Part shown: positions 53,566 to 63,700 of the stretch, piece after piece
Numbering within the stretch: the first letter of the stretch is position 1
How the letters are laid out: the number at the start of each line of letters is the position of its first letter
DNA from: Bryobacter sp964387685
GTDB lineage: Bacteria > Acidobacteriota > Terriglobia > Bryobacterales > Bryobacteraceae
NCBI GenBank assembly: GCA_964387685.1
Contig: CAYLXK010000009.1
Coordinates: forward strand, 116,761-180,760
DNA: 64,000 nt
Reading direction: 5' to 3'
Program-made: the position numbers and the translations under genes
The notes under the pieces: model-generated
Told to the model about the DNA's origin: nothing
The model's database searches: none
The model's input: only the letters and a program-made list of their open reading frames with translations

Positions 53566-54885
53566 ATGAAAGCACTATCGAGACGCAATTTTGTGGTGGT
53601 GGCGGCGAGCTTGCTTGCGCTGCTGTGTACGGTTGGCTGCAAGGACAGCACGAAGGAGGGCGCGGCGGCCGCCAAATCCGAGCCGCGGCCAACTGTGGTT
53701 GCCGCGAAGGTGATTGAGAAAACCGTACCGATTTATGGGGAATTCGTTGGTCAGATCCAGGCGGCAGCGTCGGTCGAAATCGTGGCGCGCGTCGAAGGTG
53801 TTTTGAAAGAAGTGAACTTCACGGAGGGCCAACCGGTCCAAAAGGGTCAGGTCCTGTATGTGATCGACCCAGCCGAATACCAGGCCAAAGTGGACTCCGC
53901 CAAAGCGGCCTTGAACAAGGCCGAAATCGCTTTGGAGCAGGCGCAAGCACAAGTTGGTGTACGAATGGCGCAGGCGGAATTGACCCAGCAGAAAGCCCTT
54001 CTTTCGAAATCGCAACAGGATGTGGCCCGCTTCAAGCCGCTAGTGGACCAGCGGGCAGTGCCACAGCTGGAGCTGGACGCGGCTCGCGCGTCGGTGAACG
54101 TAAATCAAGCCAATGTGGATGCCTCCGATGCCCGGCTGCAGAACCAGGTAGTGAATACCAGAGCGCAGATTCAAGTGGGCAAGGCGGACGTTGAGTCCGC
54201 TAAGGCCGCGCTCACGCAAGCGGAGTTGAACCTCTCTTACTGTGCCGTCCGGGCGCCGATGAACGGGTTGATCGGCAGGACCAGGGTCTACCCCGGCGCT
54301 CTGCTAAGCCGGGGCGGCCCGACGGTCTTAAACACGCTGTCGGCCATCAATCCGGTTCAGGTTAGCTTCGGGATCCCGGAGACGGCCTACCTTACCGTCC
54401 GGCGGCGAAATACGGCAGCTCAAAACCGGCTTCCGGGGGTCCAGCAATTGGAGGCGGAGTTGATTCTCGCCGACAACACGGTGTATCCGTTCAAGGGCCA
54501 ATTCAAAATGGCTGACAGCGCCATTGATCAAAAGACCGGAACGCTCTCCATCATCATGAGCTTCCCCAATCCTAATGGGCTCCTGCGTCCGAACGGTTTC
54601 GGCCGGGTGCGCCTGATGGTCGGCAAGGCCGAGAACGCGCTGCTGATCCCGCAAAAAGCGGTGATCGAGCAACAGGGAGGCAGCGCGGTCTTCGTGATTG
54701 GCGCGGAGAACAAAGTCTCGCAGCGCACGGTGGTCGTGGGGCCGCAGGTTGAGAGTTCCGTCATTGTGACGCAGGGGCTGAAGGCCGGGGAGCGCATTAT
54801 CGTCGAGGGCCAGCAAAAGGCGCGGCCGGGAATGCCGGTCAATCCTTCCGAAGCCGCGATTAGTTCCGAAGAAGGAAAGAAGTAA
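53566..54885 (+). CDS. RND efflux periplasmic adaptor (membrane fusion lipoprotein)
   Basis: 439 residues. The signal peptide ends in a lipobox (LLCTVGC, Cys25). The adaptor domains are in order: barrel/lipoyl half 'GEFVGQIQAAASVEIVARVEGVLKEVNFTEGQPVQKGQVLYVID' in segments (about 55-100), a helical hairpin (about 100-200, many A/Q/E heptads), the second lipoyl half 'VRAPMNGLIGRTRVYPGALLS', and a C-terminal membrane-proximal part. It links the permease to the outer-membrane channel. The permease gene starts 4 bases after its stop. Confidence 0.95.
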   Translation: MKALSRRNFVVVAASLLALLCTVGCKDSTKEGAAAAKSEPRPTVVAAKVIEKTVPIYGEFVGQIQAAASVEIVARVEGVLKEVNFTEGQPVQKGQVLYVIDPAEYQAKVDSAKAALNKAEIALEQAQAQVGVRMAQAELTQQKALLSKSQQDVARFKPLVDQRAVPQLELDAARASVNVNQANVDASDARLQNQVVNTRAQIQVGKADVESAKAALTQAELNLSYCAVRAPMNGLIGRTRVYPGALLSRGGPTVLNTLSAINPVQVSFGIPETAYLTVRRRNTAAQNRLPGVQQLEAELILADNTVYPFKGQFKMADSAIDQKTGTLSIIMSFPNPNGLLRPNGFGRVRLMVGKAENALLIPQKAVIEQQGGSAVFVIGAENKVSQRTVVVGPQVESSVIVTQGLKAGERIIVEGQQKARPGMPVNPSEAAISSEEGKK

Positions 54886-54889
54886 GCGG

Positions 54890-57800
54890 ATGGCGCACTT
54901 CTTTATCCACCGGCCGGTGTTTGCGGTTGTCGTCTCCCTGGTGATCCTGATCACCGGCATTGCCGCATTGATGGTGCTGCCGATCGCGCAGTTTCCGCAA
55001 ATCACGCCGCCCATGATTCAGGTGGAAGTGAATTATCCGGGGGCCAACGCGGAAACCGTGGAAAGCTCCATCGCCGCCAATATCGAACAGGTAATCAACG
55101 GCGCCGAACACATGATCTACATGAGCTCCAGAAGCTCGAGCGACGGCAGATATGTACTGCAGGTGGTTTTCGAAGTTGGCACCAACATCGATCTGGCGAA
55201 CGTAGATATTAACAATCGAGTTCAGCAGGCAATCCCCAGACTGCCAGCCGACGCGGTGAATGCGGGCGTCACGGTAACCAAGCAGTCGCCCGACATGCTG
55301 ATGGTGATTAGCGTGTATTCCCCCGACAATACTTACGACGATATTTTCATTAGCAACTACGCGACGATCAACCTCGTCGATGCCATCGCGCGCACGCCGG
55401 GGGTGGGGAGCACGATGATCGTTGGCCAGCGGGACTATGCGATGCGTTTCTGGTTGCGTCCAGACCGGCTGGCGCAATTGGGCATTACCGCCACCGACAT
55501 CTCCAATGCAATTCAGGAGCAGAATGTGCTCACGCCCGCGGGTGCCGTGGGTCAACCTCCCGCTCGCGCCGGTGTCTCCTTCCAATACACAATCGATGTC
55601 AAGGGCCGACTGTCCCGTGAGCAGGAGTTCGGCGATATCGTCATCCGTACACTGCCGGACGGATCCATTCTGCGGGCCAGGGATGTTGTCAGAACGGAAC
55701 TTGCGGCGAAGACCTACGGTAGTTTTGGACGCCGGGATGGCGTGCCATCGGCACTCATCAATGTCTACCAGCTTCCTGGGGCGAACGGCATTGAGACCGC
55801 AACACGGCTCAAGCAACTGATGACCGAGCTTGGCGCCGTAATGCCTCCGGGGCTTAGGTACGATATCGCGCTGGACACGACGAAGTTTGTCTCCGCCGCC
55901 ATTGACGAAGTAACTCATGCCCTGCGGGACGCGATTCTACTGGTCCTCCTGGTTGTCTTCCTTTTTCTGGGAAGTTTCCGCGCGACCTTGATTCCGATGC
56001 TGGCGGTGCCAGTTTCGCTGGTCGGGACCTTCGCCGCATTCGTGCCGCTGGGCTTCTCGATCAACACACTGACGCTGTTCGCAATTGTGCTTGCCGTAGG
56101 CATTGTGGTGGACGACGCCATCGTCGTCGTCGAAGCCGTTCAGCACCACATCGAGCACGGGCTTACGCCGCTCGAGGCAACCGAGCGGGCGATGAAAGAA
56201 GTCTCGGGACCGGTGGTGGCAATTGCCCTGGTCTTGTGCGCGGTCTTTGTGCCGGTGGCATTTATGGGGGGCATTACCGGCCAACTGTACCGGCAATTCG
56301 CGCTTACTCTTTCTGTGTCGGTGCTGCTCTCGGCGCTGGTCGCACTCTCGCTCACGCCCGCACTCTGCCGCCTGATTCTGAAACCGCAACAAGAGACAGG
56401 TGGGCCGCTCGGCGCACTGGTTCGTGGATTCAATCGCGGGTTTGGCTGGTTGTCGGACGGTTATGTGGGCATTATCAGCCGACTCGTCCGGCGTCTCGCG
56501 ATCGCGCTGGGTTTATTGCTGGTGTTGAGCCTAGGCTCGGGCGGTTTGGCGAAGTTCCTGCCGTCGGGGTTTGTGCCGGACGAAGACCTCGGCTATTTCT
56601 ACGCTGTCTTCTCCTTGCCCGACGGCGCTTCGTTGGAGCGGACCACCGAACTGGCAAAGCGAGCCGAACCGGAGATCCTTGGTACGGACGGAGTGCAAAA
56701 TGTGCTCACGCAGGGGGGCTTCAATCAGCTTACTGGTACTTACTCTTCCAATAGCGTTAGTTTCATTGTCATCCTGAAACCCTGGGAGCAACGCAAGACC
56801 TCGGGCACGCAAGCGGCCAGTATCATTGCGAAACTGCGCGCCACCTTTGAGAAATACCCCGAAGCGCTCTCAATTGTCGCGGTTCCGCCGCCAATTCCCG
56901 GCCTTGGCAGCGCTGGTGGACTGCAGTTCGAAGTGCAGGACCGTGGCGGTCACACGGCTGGCGAACTGTATGACGTCTCGCAACGCTTCCTAGCGGAAGT
57001 GACCAAGGCACCGGAGGTCTCCACGGCCTACAACGGTTATCGCGCCAACATGCCGCAATTGAGGTTGGAGGTGGACCGTGATAAGGCCAAGGAACTCGGC
57101 ATCGCCGTCAGCGACATTTTTCAAGCGCTGCAGGTCTACTTGGGTGGGCTGGAAGTAAACGACTTCAACTTGTTCGGGCGCACGTACAAAGTGGTGATCC
57201 AAGCGGAGCCACAGTTCCGCGCCACTCCCAACCAAATCGGGAACATCTTTGTTAGAACCTCCAACGGCGACATGGTGCCGATTAGCGCCTTCGCGAAAAT
57301 TGAACGCAAGATTGGGCCGGATGTCATTCAGCGCTACAACATGTTTCGCAGCGCGGAGATCAACAGCTCGCCGGCAGCAGGGTTTAGCACCGGTCAGACG
57401 ATCTCCGCGATGGAGGCGGCCGCGGCGAAGATCCTGCCTCCCGGTTACAGCTATGAGTGGACGGGCACAGCGTTCCAGGAAAAGCAGGCCGGCAGTTCAC
57501 AGTTGTTGATCCTGGGGATGGGTCTTGGCTTTGTGTTCTTATTCCTCGCTGCCCAGTACGAGAGCTGGGCGATCCCGTTCGGTGTCATGCTGGGGCTGCC
57601 CCTGGGTATCTTCGGCGCTCTGGCTGGCATTGGTATGCGGGGCCTCGTCAACGACGTCTATGCGCAGATCGGCATCGTGATGTTGATGGGGCTGGCGGCA
57701 AAGAACGCAATCCTGATTGTCGAGTTCGCGCGCAATAAGCATGACCAGGAAGGCATGCCGGTGCGGGAAGCCGCGATTGAAGGGGCGAAGTTACGGTTTC

Positions 57801-58042
57801 GTCCGATTCTTATGACGTCCTTGGCTTTCATCCTGGGCGTTATCCCCTTGGTCATTGCTTCCGGCGCCGGCTCAGCCTCGCGGCAAACCATGGGAACCGC
57901 GGTGTTTGGGGGAATGACGGTCGCTACGAGCCTTGGCGTCTTCCTCATTCCGGTACTCTATTGCTTCATCGAACTGATGATCAGCCGCCGGTCCAACCGT
58001 GCGCCGGCACAACTCGCGCCGCCTTCCGCGGGAGAAGCGTAG
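54890..58042 (+). CDS. RND efflux permease 1 (HAE1 family)
   Basis: 1050 residues, full length. The N-terminus MAHFFIHRPVFAVVVSLVIL is that of AcrB-type pumps. Twelve membrane segments with two large periplasmic loops are clear; the proton-relay aspartates lie in GIVVDDAIVVVEAV (TM4), and TM10 Lys is expected in 'GLAAKNAILIVEFARN'. The 'RPILMTSLAFILGVIPL' motif of the family is in place. Substrates are probably hydrophobic or drug-like, but cannot be named. Next gene begins 3 bases after the stop. Confidence 0.95.
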   Translation: MAHFFIHRPVFAVVVSLVILITGIAALMVLPIAQFPQITPPMIQVEVNYPGANAETVESSIAANIEQVINGAEHMIYMSSRSSSDGRYVLQVVFEVGTNIDLANVDINNRVQQAIPRLPADAVNAGVTVTKQSPDMLMVISVYSPDNTYDDIFISNYATINLVDAIARTPGVGSTMIVGQRDYAMRFWLRPDRLAQLGITATDISNAIQEQNVLTPAGAVGQPPARAGVSFQYTIDVKGRLSREQEFGDIVIRTLPDGSILRARDVVRTELAAKTYGSFGRRDGVPSALINVYQLPGANGIETATRLKQLMTELGAVMPPGLRYDIALDTTKFVSAAIDEVTHALRDAILLVLLVVFLFLGSFRATLIPMLAVPVSLVGTFAAFVPLGFSINTLTLFAIVLAVGIVVDDAIVVVEAVQHHIEHGLTPLEATERAMKEVSGPVVAIALVLCAVFVPVAFMGGITGQLYRQFALTLSVSVLLSALVALSLTPALCRLILKPQQETGGPLGALVRGFNRGFGWLSDGYVGIISRLVRRLAIALGLLLVLSLGSGGLAKFLPSGFVPDEDLGYFYAVFSLPDGASLERTTELAKRAEPEILGTDGVQNVLTQGGFNQLTGTYSSNSVSFIVILKPWEQRKTSGTQAASIIAKLRATFEKYPEALSIVAVPPPIPGLGSAGGLQFEVQDRGGHTAGELYDVSQRFLAEVTKAPEVSTAYNGYRANMPQLRLEVDRDKAKELGIAVSDIFQALQVYLGGLEVNDFNLFGRTYKVVIQAEPQFRATPNQIGNIFVRTSNGDMVPISAFAKIERKIGPDVIQRYNMFRSAEINSSPAAGFSTGQTISAMEAAAAKILPPGYSYEWTGTAFQEKQAGSSQLLILGMGLGFVFLFLAAQYESWAIPFGVMLGLPLGIFGALAGIGMRGLVNDVYAQIGIVMLMGLAAKNAILIVEFARNKHDQEGMPVREAAIEGAKLRFRPILMTSLAFILGVIPLVIASGAGSASRQTMGTAVFGGMTVATSLGVFLIPVLYCFIELMISRRSNRAPAQLAPPSAGEA

Positions 58043-58044
58043 CC

Positions 58045-61000
58045 GTGGCCAAGTTCTTCATTGATCGCCCGGTTTTCGCCATCGTTGTTTCCCTGGTCAT
58101 CCTGATCGCGGGCGGGCTTTCGATGTTGAACCTTCCCGTGGCGCAATATCCGCCAATCGCCCCGCCGACGGTCTCCGTCCAGGTCAACTACCCGGGCGCA
58201 AGCGCGGAAACGGTGGAGCAATCGATCGCCACGGCCATTGAGCAGGAAGTAAACGGCGCCGAGAACATGATCTATATGAGCTCCAAGAGCTCCAGCGATG
58301 GCCGTTATACGCTGCAGGTGACCTTTGCCGTCGGCACTAATATCGACCTCGCCAGTGTGGATGTCAACAATCGTGTCAAGAAGGCTGTGGCGAAGCTTCC
58401 CGCCGAAGCCGTGAACGCCGGAGTCACGGTGAAGAAGCAATCGCCCGACATGCTGATGATCATCAGCCTTTACTCGCCGGACCGCGCCTACGACGATACC
58501 TTTCTCAGCAATTACGCAACGATCCATCTGGTGGACGCGATTACCCGCACGCCCGGAGTGGGCAGAACCACCATCGGCGGCCAGCGAGATTACGCAATGC
58601 GCATGTGGCTTCAGCCCGACGCGATCGCCCGCCTTGGCCTGACGGCGACCGATCTGGTGAAAGCAGTGAGGGATCAGAACGTGCTGGCGCCCGCCGGTAC
58701 TCTTGGTGCTCCACCTGCTGAGCCGGGTCTGGCGTTTCAATATTCGCTTGACGTGCAGGGAAGGCTGTCCAAGACTGCGGAGTTCGAAAATCTGATCGTG
58801 CGCACGCTGCCGGATGGCTCGATTGTCCGCATGCGCGACCTGGCGCGTACGGAGCTGGCTGCGGCGACTTACACCAATTTCGGCCGCCGCGACGGCGTGC
58901 CTTCGTCGCTGATCATCGTCTACCAGGTGCCAGGTGCGAATTCGATAGAGACGGCAGACCGCTTGCATACGATCATGGCGCAGCTTGGCGATCAAATGCC
59001 GGCCGGCGTCAAATATGACATCACCTACGACGCCACAAAGTTTGTCCGGGCCGCCATCGACGGTGTGCTCGAGGCATTGCGCGATGCCGTCCTGCTGGTG
59101 CTGCTGGTGGTCTTTCTGTTCCTCGGCAGTTTTCGCGCCACTCTGATTCCCATGCTGGCCGTGCCGATATCGCTGGTGGGCACCTTTGCGGCTTTTCTGC
59201 CGCTGGGCTTCTCCATCAATACGTTGACTTTGTTCGCGATTGTGTTGGCGGTCGGCATTGTGGTGGATGACGCCATCGTGGTCGTTGAAGCGGTGCAGCA
59301 ACATATAGAGCACGGTCTCTCGCCGTATGCGGCCACGGTGCGCGCAATGGAGGAAGTTTCGGGGCCGGTGGTGGCGATTGCACTGGTCCTTTGCGCGGTA
59401 TTTGTCCCGGTTGCCTTCATGGGCGGAATTACCGGCCAGTTGTACCGTCAATTTGCCTTGACTCTGTCGGTGGCGGTCCTGTTGTCGGCGTTGGTGGCTT
59501 TGACGCTCACCCCCGCACTCTGCTGCCTGATCCTGAAGCCGCACCAGGAGTTGGGCGGACCTATGGGTGCGGTAGTGCGCGGATTCCGTAAAGGTCTGGA
59601 CCGGCTAAGCGGCGGGTATGTCGGCGTGGTGTCGATGCTCCTGCGCCGTATGGCCATCGGGATCGTCGCTCTGGTGGTTCTTTCCGCGGCCTCTGGGGGC
59701 ATCGCCAAGTTTCTGCCCACCGGGTTCGTGCCCTTCGAAGATCAGGGCGCGCTCTTCTGCGTACTCACGCTGCCGGATGGCGCCTCCCTGGAACGGACGA
59801 ACGCACTGGCCAGCCGGGCCGAAACCGACTTCCAGAAGATCCCTGGAGTTGCGCACGTGCTTACCTTCGGCGGACTCAATTTGATCAGCGGCACGTACAG
59901 TTCCAACTGCGCCACCTTTATTGTGGTCTTAAAGCCGTGGGAAGAAAGGAAGTCGAAGGAAACCCGGCTACCCAGCTTGGTCCCGCAGGTTCGTCAAATG
60001 CTGAACAGCTATCCGGAAGCCCTGTCGGTGGTTGCTGTTCCTCCGCCCATCCCGGGACTGGGAGCATCGGGGGGATTCCAGTTTGAAATCCAGGACCGCG
60101 GGGGGCACACGCCCCGGGACCTCTACGTGGTTTCCCAGCAGTTCCTTGACCGGCTGAGCTCCCGGCCCGAAGTGGTCAATACATTCAGCAACTATCGTAC
60201 GGACGTTCCGCAGGTCGATCTCAATATCGACCGCGACAAGGCGAAGACCCTCGGCGTTCGCATCGACTCCATCTTTCAAACGCTGCAAATCTATCTGGGC
60301 GGCTTCCAGGTGAACGACTTCAATTTGTTCGGGAAGACCTACAAAGTCATGCTCCAAGCCGAGGAGCAATATCGCGAAAACCCGAATCAGATTCTCAGCC
60401 TCTACACACGCAACGAAGAGGCAAATATGGTGCCGTTGAGTACTCTAGCAACCGTTGGAAAGAAGACCGGGCCGGATGTGATCCAGCGCTACAACATGTT
60501 CCGAACCGCGGAAATTGGGGGAGCCAACGCGATTCGTTATAGCACCGGACAAACGATTGAGACGCTGGAAGGACTGGCCCGGGACGTTCTCCCAACAGGC
60601 TACGGGTTTGAGTGGAGCGGCACGGCCTACCAGGAAAAAATTGCCGGTGGGTCCCAGGCGCTCATCCTGGCGATGGGCATCGGCTTCGTTTTTCTGTTTC
60701 TCGCCGCCCAGTACGAAAGCTGGACGATTCCCTTCTGTGTGCTGCTGGGTCTGCCACTGGGCATCTTCGGCGCCTACGCTGCGCTGGCGCTGCGGCTTCT
60801 GGTGGAAAGGATTCCCACGTTCAACGACGTCTATGCGCAGATCGGCATCGTCATGTTGATGGGGCTTGCCGCGAAGAACGCCATCCTGATTGTGGAGTTT
60901 GCGCGCACAAGGCATGAGCAAGAAGGACTGCCCGTGCGCCAGGCGGCAACGGAGGCTGCCCAACTGCGCTTCCGTCCGATTCTGATGACCTCTGCCGCCT

Positions 61001-61224
61001 TCATTTTGGGCGTGTTGCCATTGGTGACGGCTTCCGGGGCCGGTGCAGCGGCACGCCGCACCATGGGCACCGCGGTCTTTGGCGGCATGCTCGCCGCCAC
61101 TGTGCTTGGCGTCTTTCTTGTGCCGGTCTTGTACACGGCCGTCACCCTGCTGTTCGCCAAGCGGAAGCCCAGCGCGTTGCCCCGCGCGTTGTCCAGCCCT
61201 GAGCCGAAGGATCACCTCGCATGA
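58045..61224 (+). CDS. RND efflux permease 2 (HAE1 family)
   Basis: 1059 residues from the GTG at 58045, where a GGGAG site is found and the AcrB-type N-terminus (AKFFIDRPVFAIVVSL) begins; longer starts overlap the first permease. It has the same motifs as permease 1: GIVVDDAIVVVEAVQQHIEHG, FMGGITGQLYRQFALTLSV, GLAAKNAILIVEFART and RPILMTSAAFILGVLPL, and the two clearly come from one duplication. Tandem RND permeases with one adaptor recall MdtBC-type heteromeric pumps. The channel gene overlaps its stop by 4 bases. Confidence 0.95.
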   Translation: MAKFFIDRPVFAIVVSLVILIAGGLSMLNLPVAQYPPIAPPTVSVQVNYPGASAETVEQSIATAIEQEVNGAENMIYMSSKSSSDGRYTLQVTFAVGTNIDLASVDVNNRVKKAVAKLPAEAVNAGVTVKKQSPDMLMIISLYSPDRAYDDTFLSNYATIHLVDAITRTPGVGRTTIGGQRDYAMRMWLQPDAIARLGLTATDLVKAVRDQNVLAPAGTLGAPPAEPGLAFQYSLDVQGRLSKTAEFENLIVRTLPDGSIVRMRDLARTELAAATYTNFGRRDGVPSSLIIVYQVPGANSIETADRLHTIMAQLGDQMPAGVKYDITYDATKFVRAAIDGVLEALRDAVLLVLLVVFLFLGSFRATLIPMLAVPISLVGTFAAFLPLGFSINTLTLFAIVLAVGIVVDDAIVVVEAVQQHIEHGLSPYAATVRAMEEVSGPVVAIALVLCAVFVPVAFMGGITGQLYRQFALTLSVAVLLSALVALTLTPALCCLILKPHQELGGPMGAVVRGFRKGLDRLSGGYVGVVSMLLRRMAIGIVALVVLSAASGGIAKFLPTGFVPFEDQGALFCVLTLPDGASLERTNALASRAETDFQKIPGVAHVLTFGGLNLISGTYSSNCATFIVVLKPWEERKSKETRLPSLVPQVRQMLNSYPEALSVVAVPPPIPGLGASGGFQFEIQDRGGHTPRDLYVVSQQFLDRLSSRPEVVNTFSNYRTDVPQVDLNIDRDKAKTLGVRIDSIFQTLQIYLGGFQVNDFNLFGKTYKVMLQAEEQYRENPNQILSLYTRNEEANMVPLSTLATVGKKTGPDVIQRYNMFRTAEIGGANAIRYSTGQTIETLEGLARDVLPTGYGFEWSGTAYQEKIAGGSQALILAMGIGFVFLFLAAQYESWTIPFCVLLGLPLGIFGAYAALALRLLVERIPTFNDVYAQIGIVMLMGLAAKNAILIVEFARTRHEQEGLPVRQAATEAAQLRFRPILMTSAAFILGVLPLVTASGAGAAARRTMGTAVFGGMLAATVLGVFLVPVLYTAVTLLFAKRKPSALPRALSSPEPKDHLA

Positions 61225-62594
61225 AACGCATTCTGTTCTTCTCTCTTGCCGCCCTTTTGTGTGGCTGTGCCGTGGGTCCCAAGTACCAGCGGCCCCAAGT
61301 GCAGATTCCGGCCCCCAGCACTCCCGATGCCAACAGTTTCGGCGACCTTCGCTGGTTCGATGTATTCCAGGACGAAACGCTGGTCGGACTGATTCGAACG
61401 GCCACGAGCGACAACTTCGATATTCTGATTGCCGCCAATCGCATTCTCCAGGCCGGGGAGGAGGTCCGGATCGCCCGCGGCCAATTGGTGCCGCAGGCGC
61501 AGGTCGGATTCACTCCCCAGCGCGGCATCAACAACCTCAACGTTTTGATTCTCGGCGACCGAGCGAGTCCTGTTACCAACTACACGCTCAACTTCGGCGC
61601 CACCTGGGAAATCGATCTCTGGGGCAAGCTGCGCAGCCAGACTCAGGCGGCGCGGGCCAACTTCCTGGCTGCTAAGGAAAATCGCGATGTCGTGATGCAA
61701 TCTCTGGTTACTGCGCTGGCACAAAGCTACATCGGCCTGCGCGAACTCGATAACGAACTCGAGATTGCGAAGGGAAACCTTGAGACGGTGCAGGAGTCTT
61801 TGGCATTGACGCAAATCCGCGAGGAGGGCGGGGTTTCCAGTCTAGTGGAAGTGAAGCAGGCCGATTCGTTGGTACAGACCGCGAAGCGCTCGATTCCGGT
61901 GATCGAACAACAGATTGTTAGGCAGGAAAACACCATCAGCTTCCTCCTGGGGCGCAACCCGGGAAAAGTGCCGCGCGGGCAGACGTTGCAGCAGCAGAAG
62001 TTTCCGTCACAGGTTCCGGAGGGCTTGCCTTCGTCTTTGCTCGAGCGTCGGCCCGATATCCGCCTCGCGGAACAGCAGTTAAGGGCGGCGAACGCCCAGA
62101 TCGGCGTGGCGAAGGCCGCTTTGCTGCCCGCCATCAGTCTGACCGGCTCTGGCGGCGCAATCAGCAATGCGCTGGAGAATCTTTTTGAGAACGGAACACA
62201 GTTCTGGCTTGTGGGCGGTTCGCTGGTACAACCGATTTTCGCCGGCGGCAGACTGCGGGCCAACTATCGCTTGAGCAAACTGCAGAAGGAGCAGCTCGTG
62301 CTGCAGTATGCGAAAGCCTGCCAACAAGCATTCCGGGAGGTGGCTGATGCGCTCGTCAGCGTGGAGAAAACGCGCGAGGCGAGAATTCATCAAGAGGCGT
62401 TGACGAAGACGCTCGCCGATCAGCAGCAATTGTCCTGGACCCGCTACCGCGGCGGAGTGACCACTTTTCTTGAAGTCCTGGACACGCAGCGGCAGTACTT
62501 CAGCGCCCAGCAGTCGTTGTCCCAGGCACAGCGGGACGAACTCCTTGCGGTGATCGAACTTTACAAGGCCTTGGGCGGCGGGTGGCAGCAGTGA
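61221..62594 (+). CDS. Outer-membrane efflux lipoprotein (OprM/NodT family)
   Basis: 457 residues. Signal peptide with lipobox ALLCGCAVGPKYQRP (Cys at about 17). Family traits: 'WFDVFQDETLVGLIRTATSDNFDILIAANRI', 'WEIDLWGKLRSQTQAARANFLA', 'RRPDIRLAEQQLRAANAQIGVAKAALLPAISL', and 'RYRGGVTTFLEVLDTQRQYFSAQQSLSQAQRD'. It forms the trimeric exit duct of the pump. Its ATG overlaps the permease 2 stop (ATGA). A terminator-like hairpin follows. Confidence 0.95.
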   Translation: MKRILFFSLAALLCGCAVGPKYQRPQVQIPAPSTPDANSFGDLRWFDVFQDETLVGLIRTATSDNFDILIAANRILQAGEEVRIARGQLVPQAQVGFTPQRGINNLNVLILGDRASPVTNYTLNFGATWEIDLWGKLRSQTQAARANFLAAKENRDVVMQSLVTALAQSYIGLRELDNELEIAKGNLETVQESLALTQIREEGGVSSLVEVKQADSLVQTAKRSIPVIEQQIVRQENTISFLLGRNPGKVPRGQTLQQQKFPSQVPEGLPSSLLERRPDIRLAEQQLRAANAQIGVAKAALLPAISLTGSGGAISNALENLFENGTQFWLVGGSLVQPIFAGGRLRANYRLSKLQKEQLVLQYAKACQQAFREVADALVSVEKTREARIHQEALTKTLADQQQLSWTRYRGGVTTFLEVLDTQRQYFSAQQSLSQAQRDELLAVIELYKALGGGWQQ

Positions 62595-62596
62595 AT

Positions 62597-62613
62597 CGCC
62601 AGCTAACCTGGCG
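62597..62613 (+). terminator. Terminator-like hairpin after the efflux operon
   Basis: CGCCAG (62597-62602) pairs with CTGGCG (62608-62613) around a 5-base loop, followed by CCCTTGTCTTTT. It begins 3 bases after the stop; the stem is short, so strength is uncertain. Confidence 0.55.
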
Positions 62614-62736
62614 CCCTTGTCTTTTCCGGCACAGGCTCTCGGCGAGCGTCTCCCCACCGCGGCCGTACTTACGAAAGGTGCCGTCTGGCTAGGTCGGGAG
62701 GAAGGTGACTGCGCGACGGGAATGGGCTGCGGCTGA

Positions 62737-62910
62737 CGAAATGATGCTGGATGTTAGCTCGCCGGAAGGCTTCCTAGTGGATTCTGCCCTCACCGGAGAA
62801 GACGGATTAAGGCGAGCGCTCACCGAGAGTTTTGACCTCGTGATCCTTGACGTGATGTGGCCTCGCATGGACGGTTTCGAAGTGTCGCGGAAGCTTCGGT
62901 CGAAAGTAAG
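62737..62910 (+). pseudogene. Response-regulator receiver fragment
   Basis: The sequence reads as a receiver domain from the mid-N-terminal helix: 'MMLDVSSPEGFLVDSALTGEDGLRRALTESFDLVILDVMWPRMDGFEVSRKLRS' in two stretches, with the phospho-acceptor in VILDVMWPRMDG. The acidic pocket before it and everything after KLRSK are missing; there the sequence joins the truncated toxin on the opposite strand. Confidence 0.75.
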
Positions 62911-63069
62911 TGTCGCCCAATGCCGAAGTGCAGGTGGAGCATCTTCGCGCTTAAGTTCAAGAATAACGACCGGAGGCACCACAACTCTGCCAAAGATTTG
63001 CGGGAGCATATCGATCTCACCGATTAGGATGAGGTAGCAAAGCGGACAGGCATCCAGGACCGCAGTCAT
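62911..63069 (-). pseudogene. Truncated DUF3368 PIN-like toxin
   Basis: The frame begins MTAVLDACPLCYLILIGEID and continues 'FGRVVVPPVVILELKREDAPPALRHWA', the first ~50 residues of a DUF3368 (VapC-like) toxin. Past about 62911 it runs into the reverse complement of the response-regulator fragment, so the gene is cut. Its ATG overlaps the antitoxin stop by 4 bases. Confidence 0.78.
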
Positions 63070-63332
63070 TTGCGCGAAGCGTCGCGAATCGCAGCGATAT
63101 CCATTTCCAGATCAGCCAGAGTGTAGTTGTGGAATGCCTCGGCGCCCTGCAAGAAGGCTTCATTCTCCCACCGGGATCGCAGTTCGAGCATCTGCTGAAC
63201 TTGTCATGTAGTGATCGCACGAGAGCAGTAAGCTGCAATGGCGACCGCTTCCAAGACAGCGCGAGACACGCCGCCTGCTTGGGCGGCGAGAATGTTTCCG
63301 ATGTCGTCTGGAATATCGATGGCAATATGCAT
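63069..63332 (-). pseudogene. UPF0175 antitoxin with internal stop
   Basis: The frame from ATG 63332 reads MHIAIDIPDDIGNILAAQAG, 'VSRAVLEAVAIAAYCSRAITT', then TGA, then 'QVQQMLELRSRWENEAFLQG' and 'AFHNYTLADLEMDIAAIRDASRK' to the stop. This is a UPF0175 antitoxin interrupted by one nonsense codon in the helix where homologues read TxAQVQ. The usual DUF3368 partner follows. Confidence 0.78.
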
Positions 63333-63484
63333 TACAGGCTTCTTTCAATTAGTGTAACGCTGGAATGGGCTTGCGAGGCCACTCCACCTGGTGTGGGTTT
63401 GGCGTCATGATGTCCTCAACCCTTCCAAGTCACGTTTGAGCGCTCTTCGAATTCACTGGGTTTCGGCGGCTAAGATGTAGCCGT

Positions 63485-63700
63485 CGCTTCTTGCATCGGT
63501 GATTTCCTTACTGGAAAGGTCGTCACGGTTGGCCTGCTCCTAAATGATGGCCTCGCGGTACGTTCGATCCGACAGCGTTGCGCAAGTCTGGATAAGACGG
63601 AGTCAGCGAATACCGAATCCCGGGCCTGCACAGAGGTGATAAGTCCATCGTGGTCCTCAGCAAGGGTGACCAATTCGTCAAAGCACCTCAAATGTATTTG
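63485..63700 (-). pseudogene. AbiEi-like antitoxin N-terminal fragment
   Basis: The frame 'FDELVTLAEDHDGLITSVQARDSVFADSVLSRLAQRCRIERTAR' (two stretches) matches the N-terminal winged helix of the AbiEi-type antitoxin/regulator family. After that it shifts into unrelated sequence and stops; the AbiEii toxin and the rest of the antitoxin are not found. Confidence 0.65.

Noticed and set aside
63160..63348. In-frame TGA of the UPF0175 gene as another Sec codon
   Set aside because: Homologues have Ala or charged residues there, not Cys, no thiol chemistry is expected, and the partner toxin is truncated, so a nonsense mutation is simpler.
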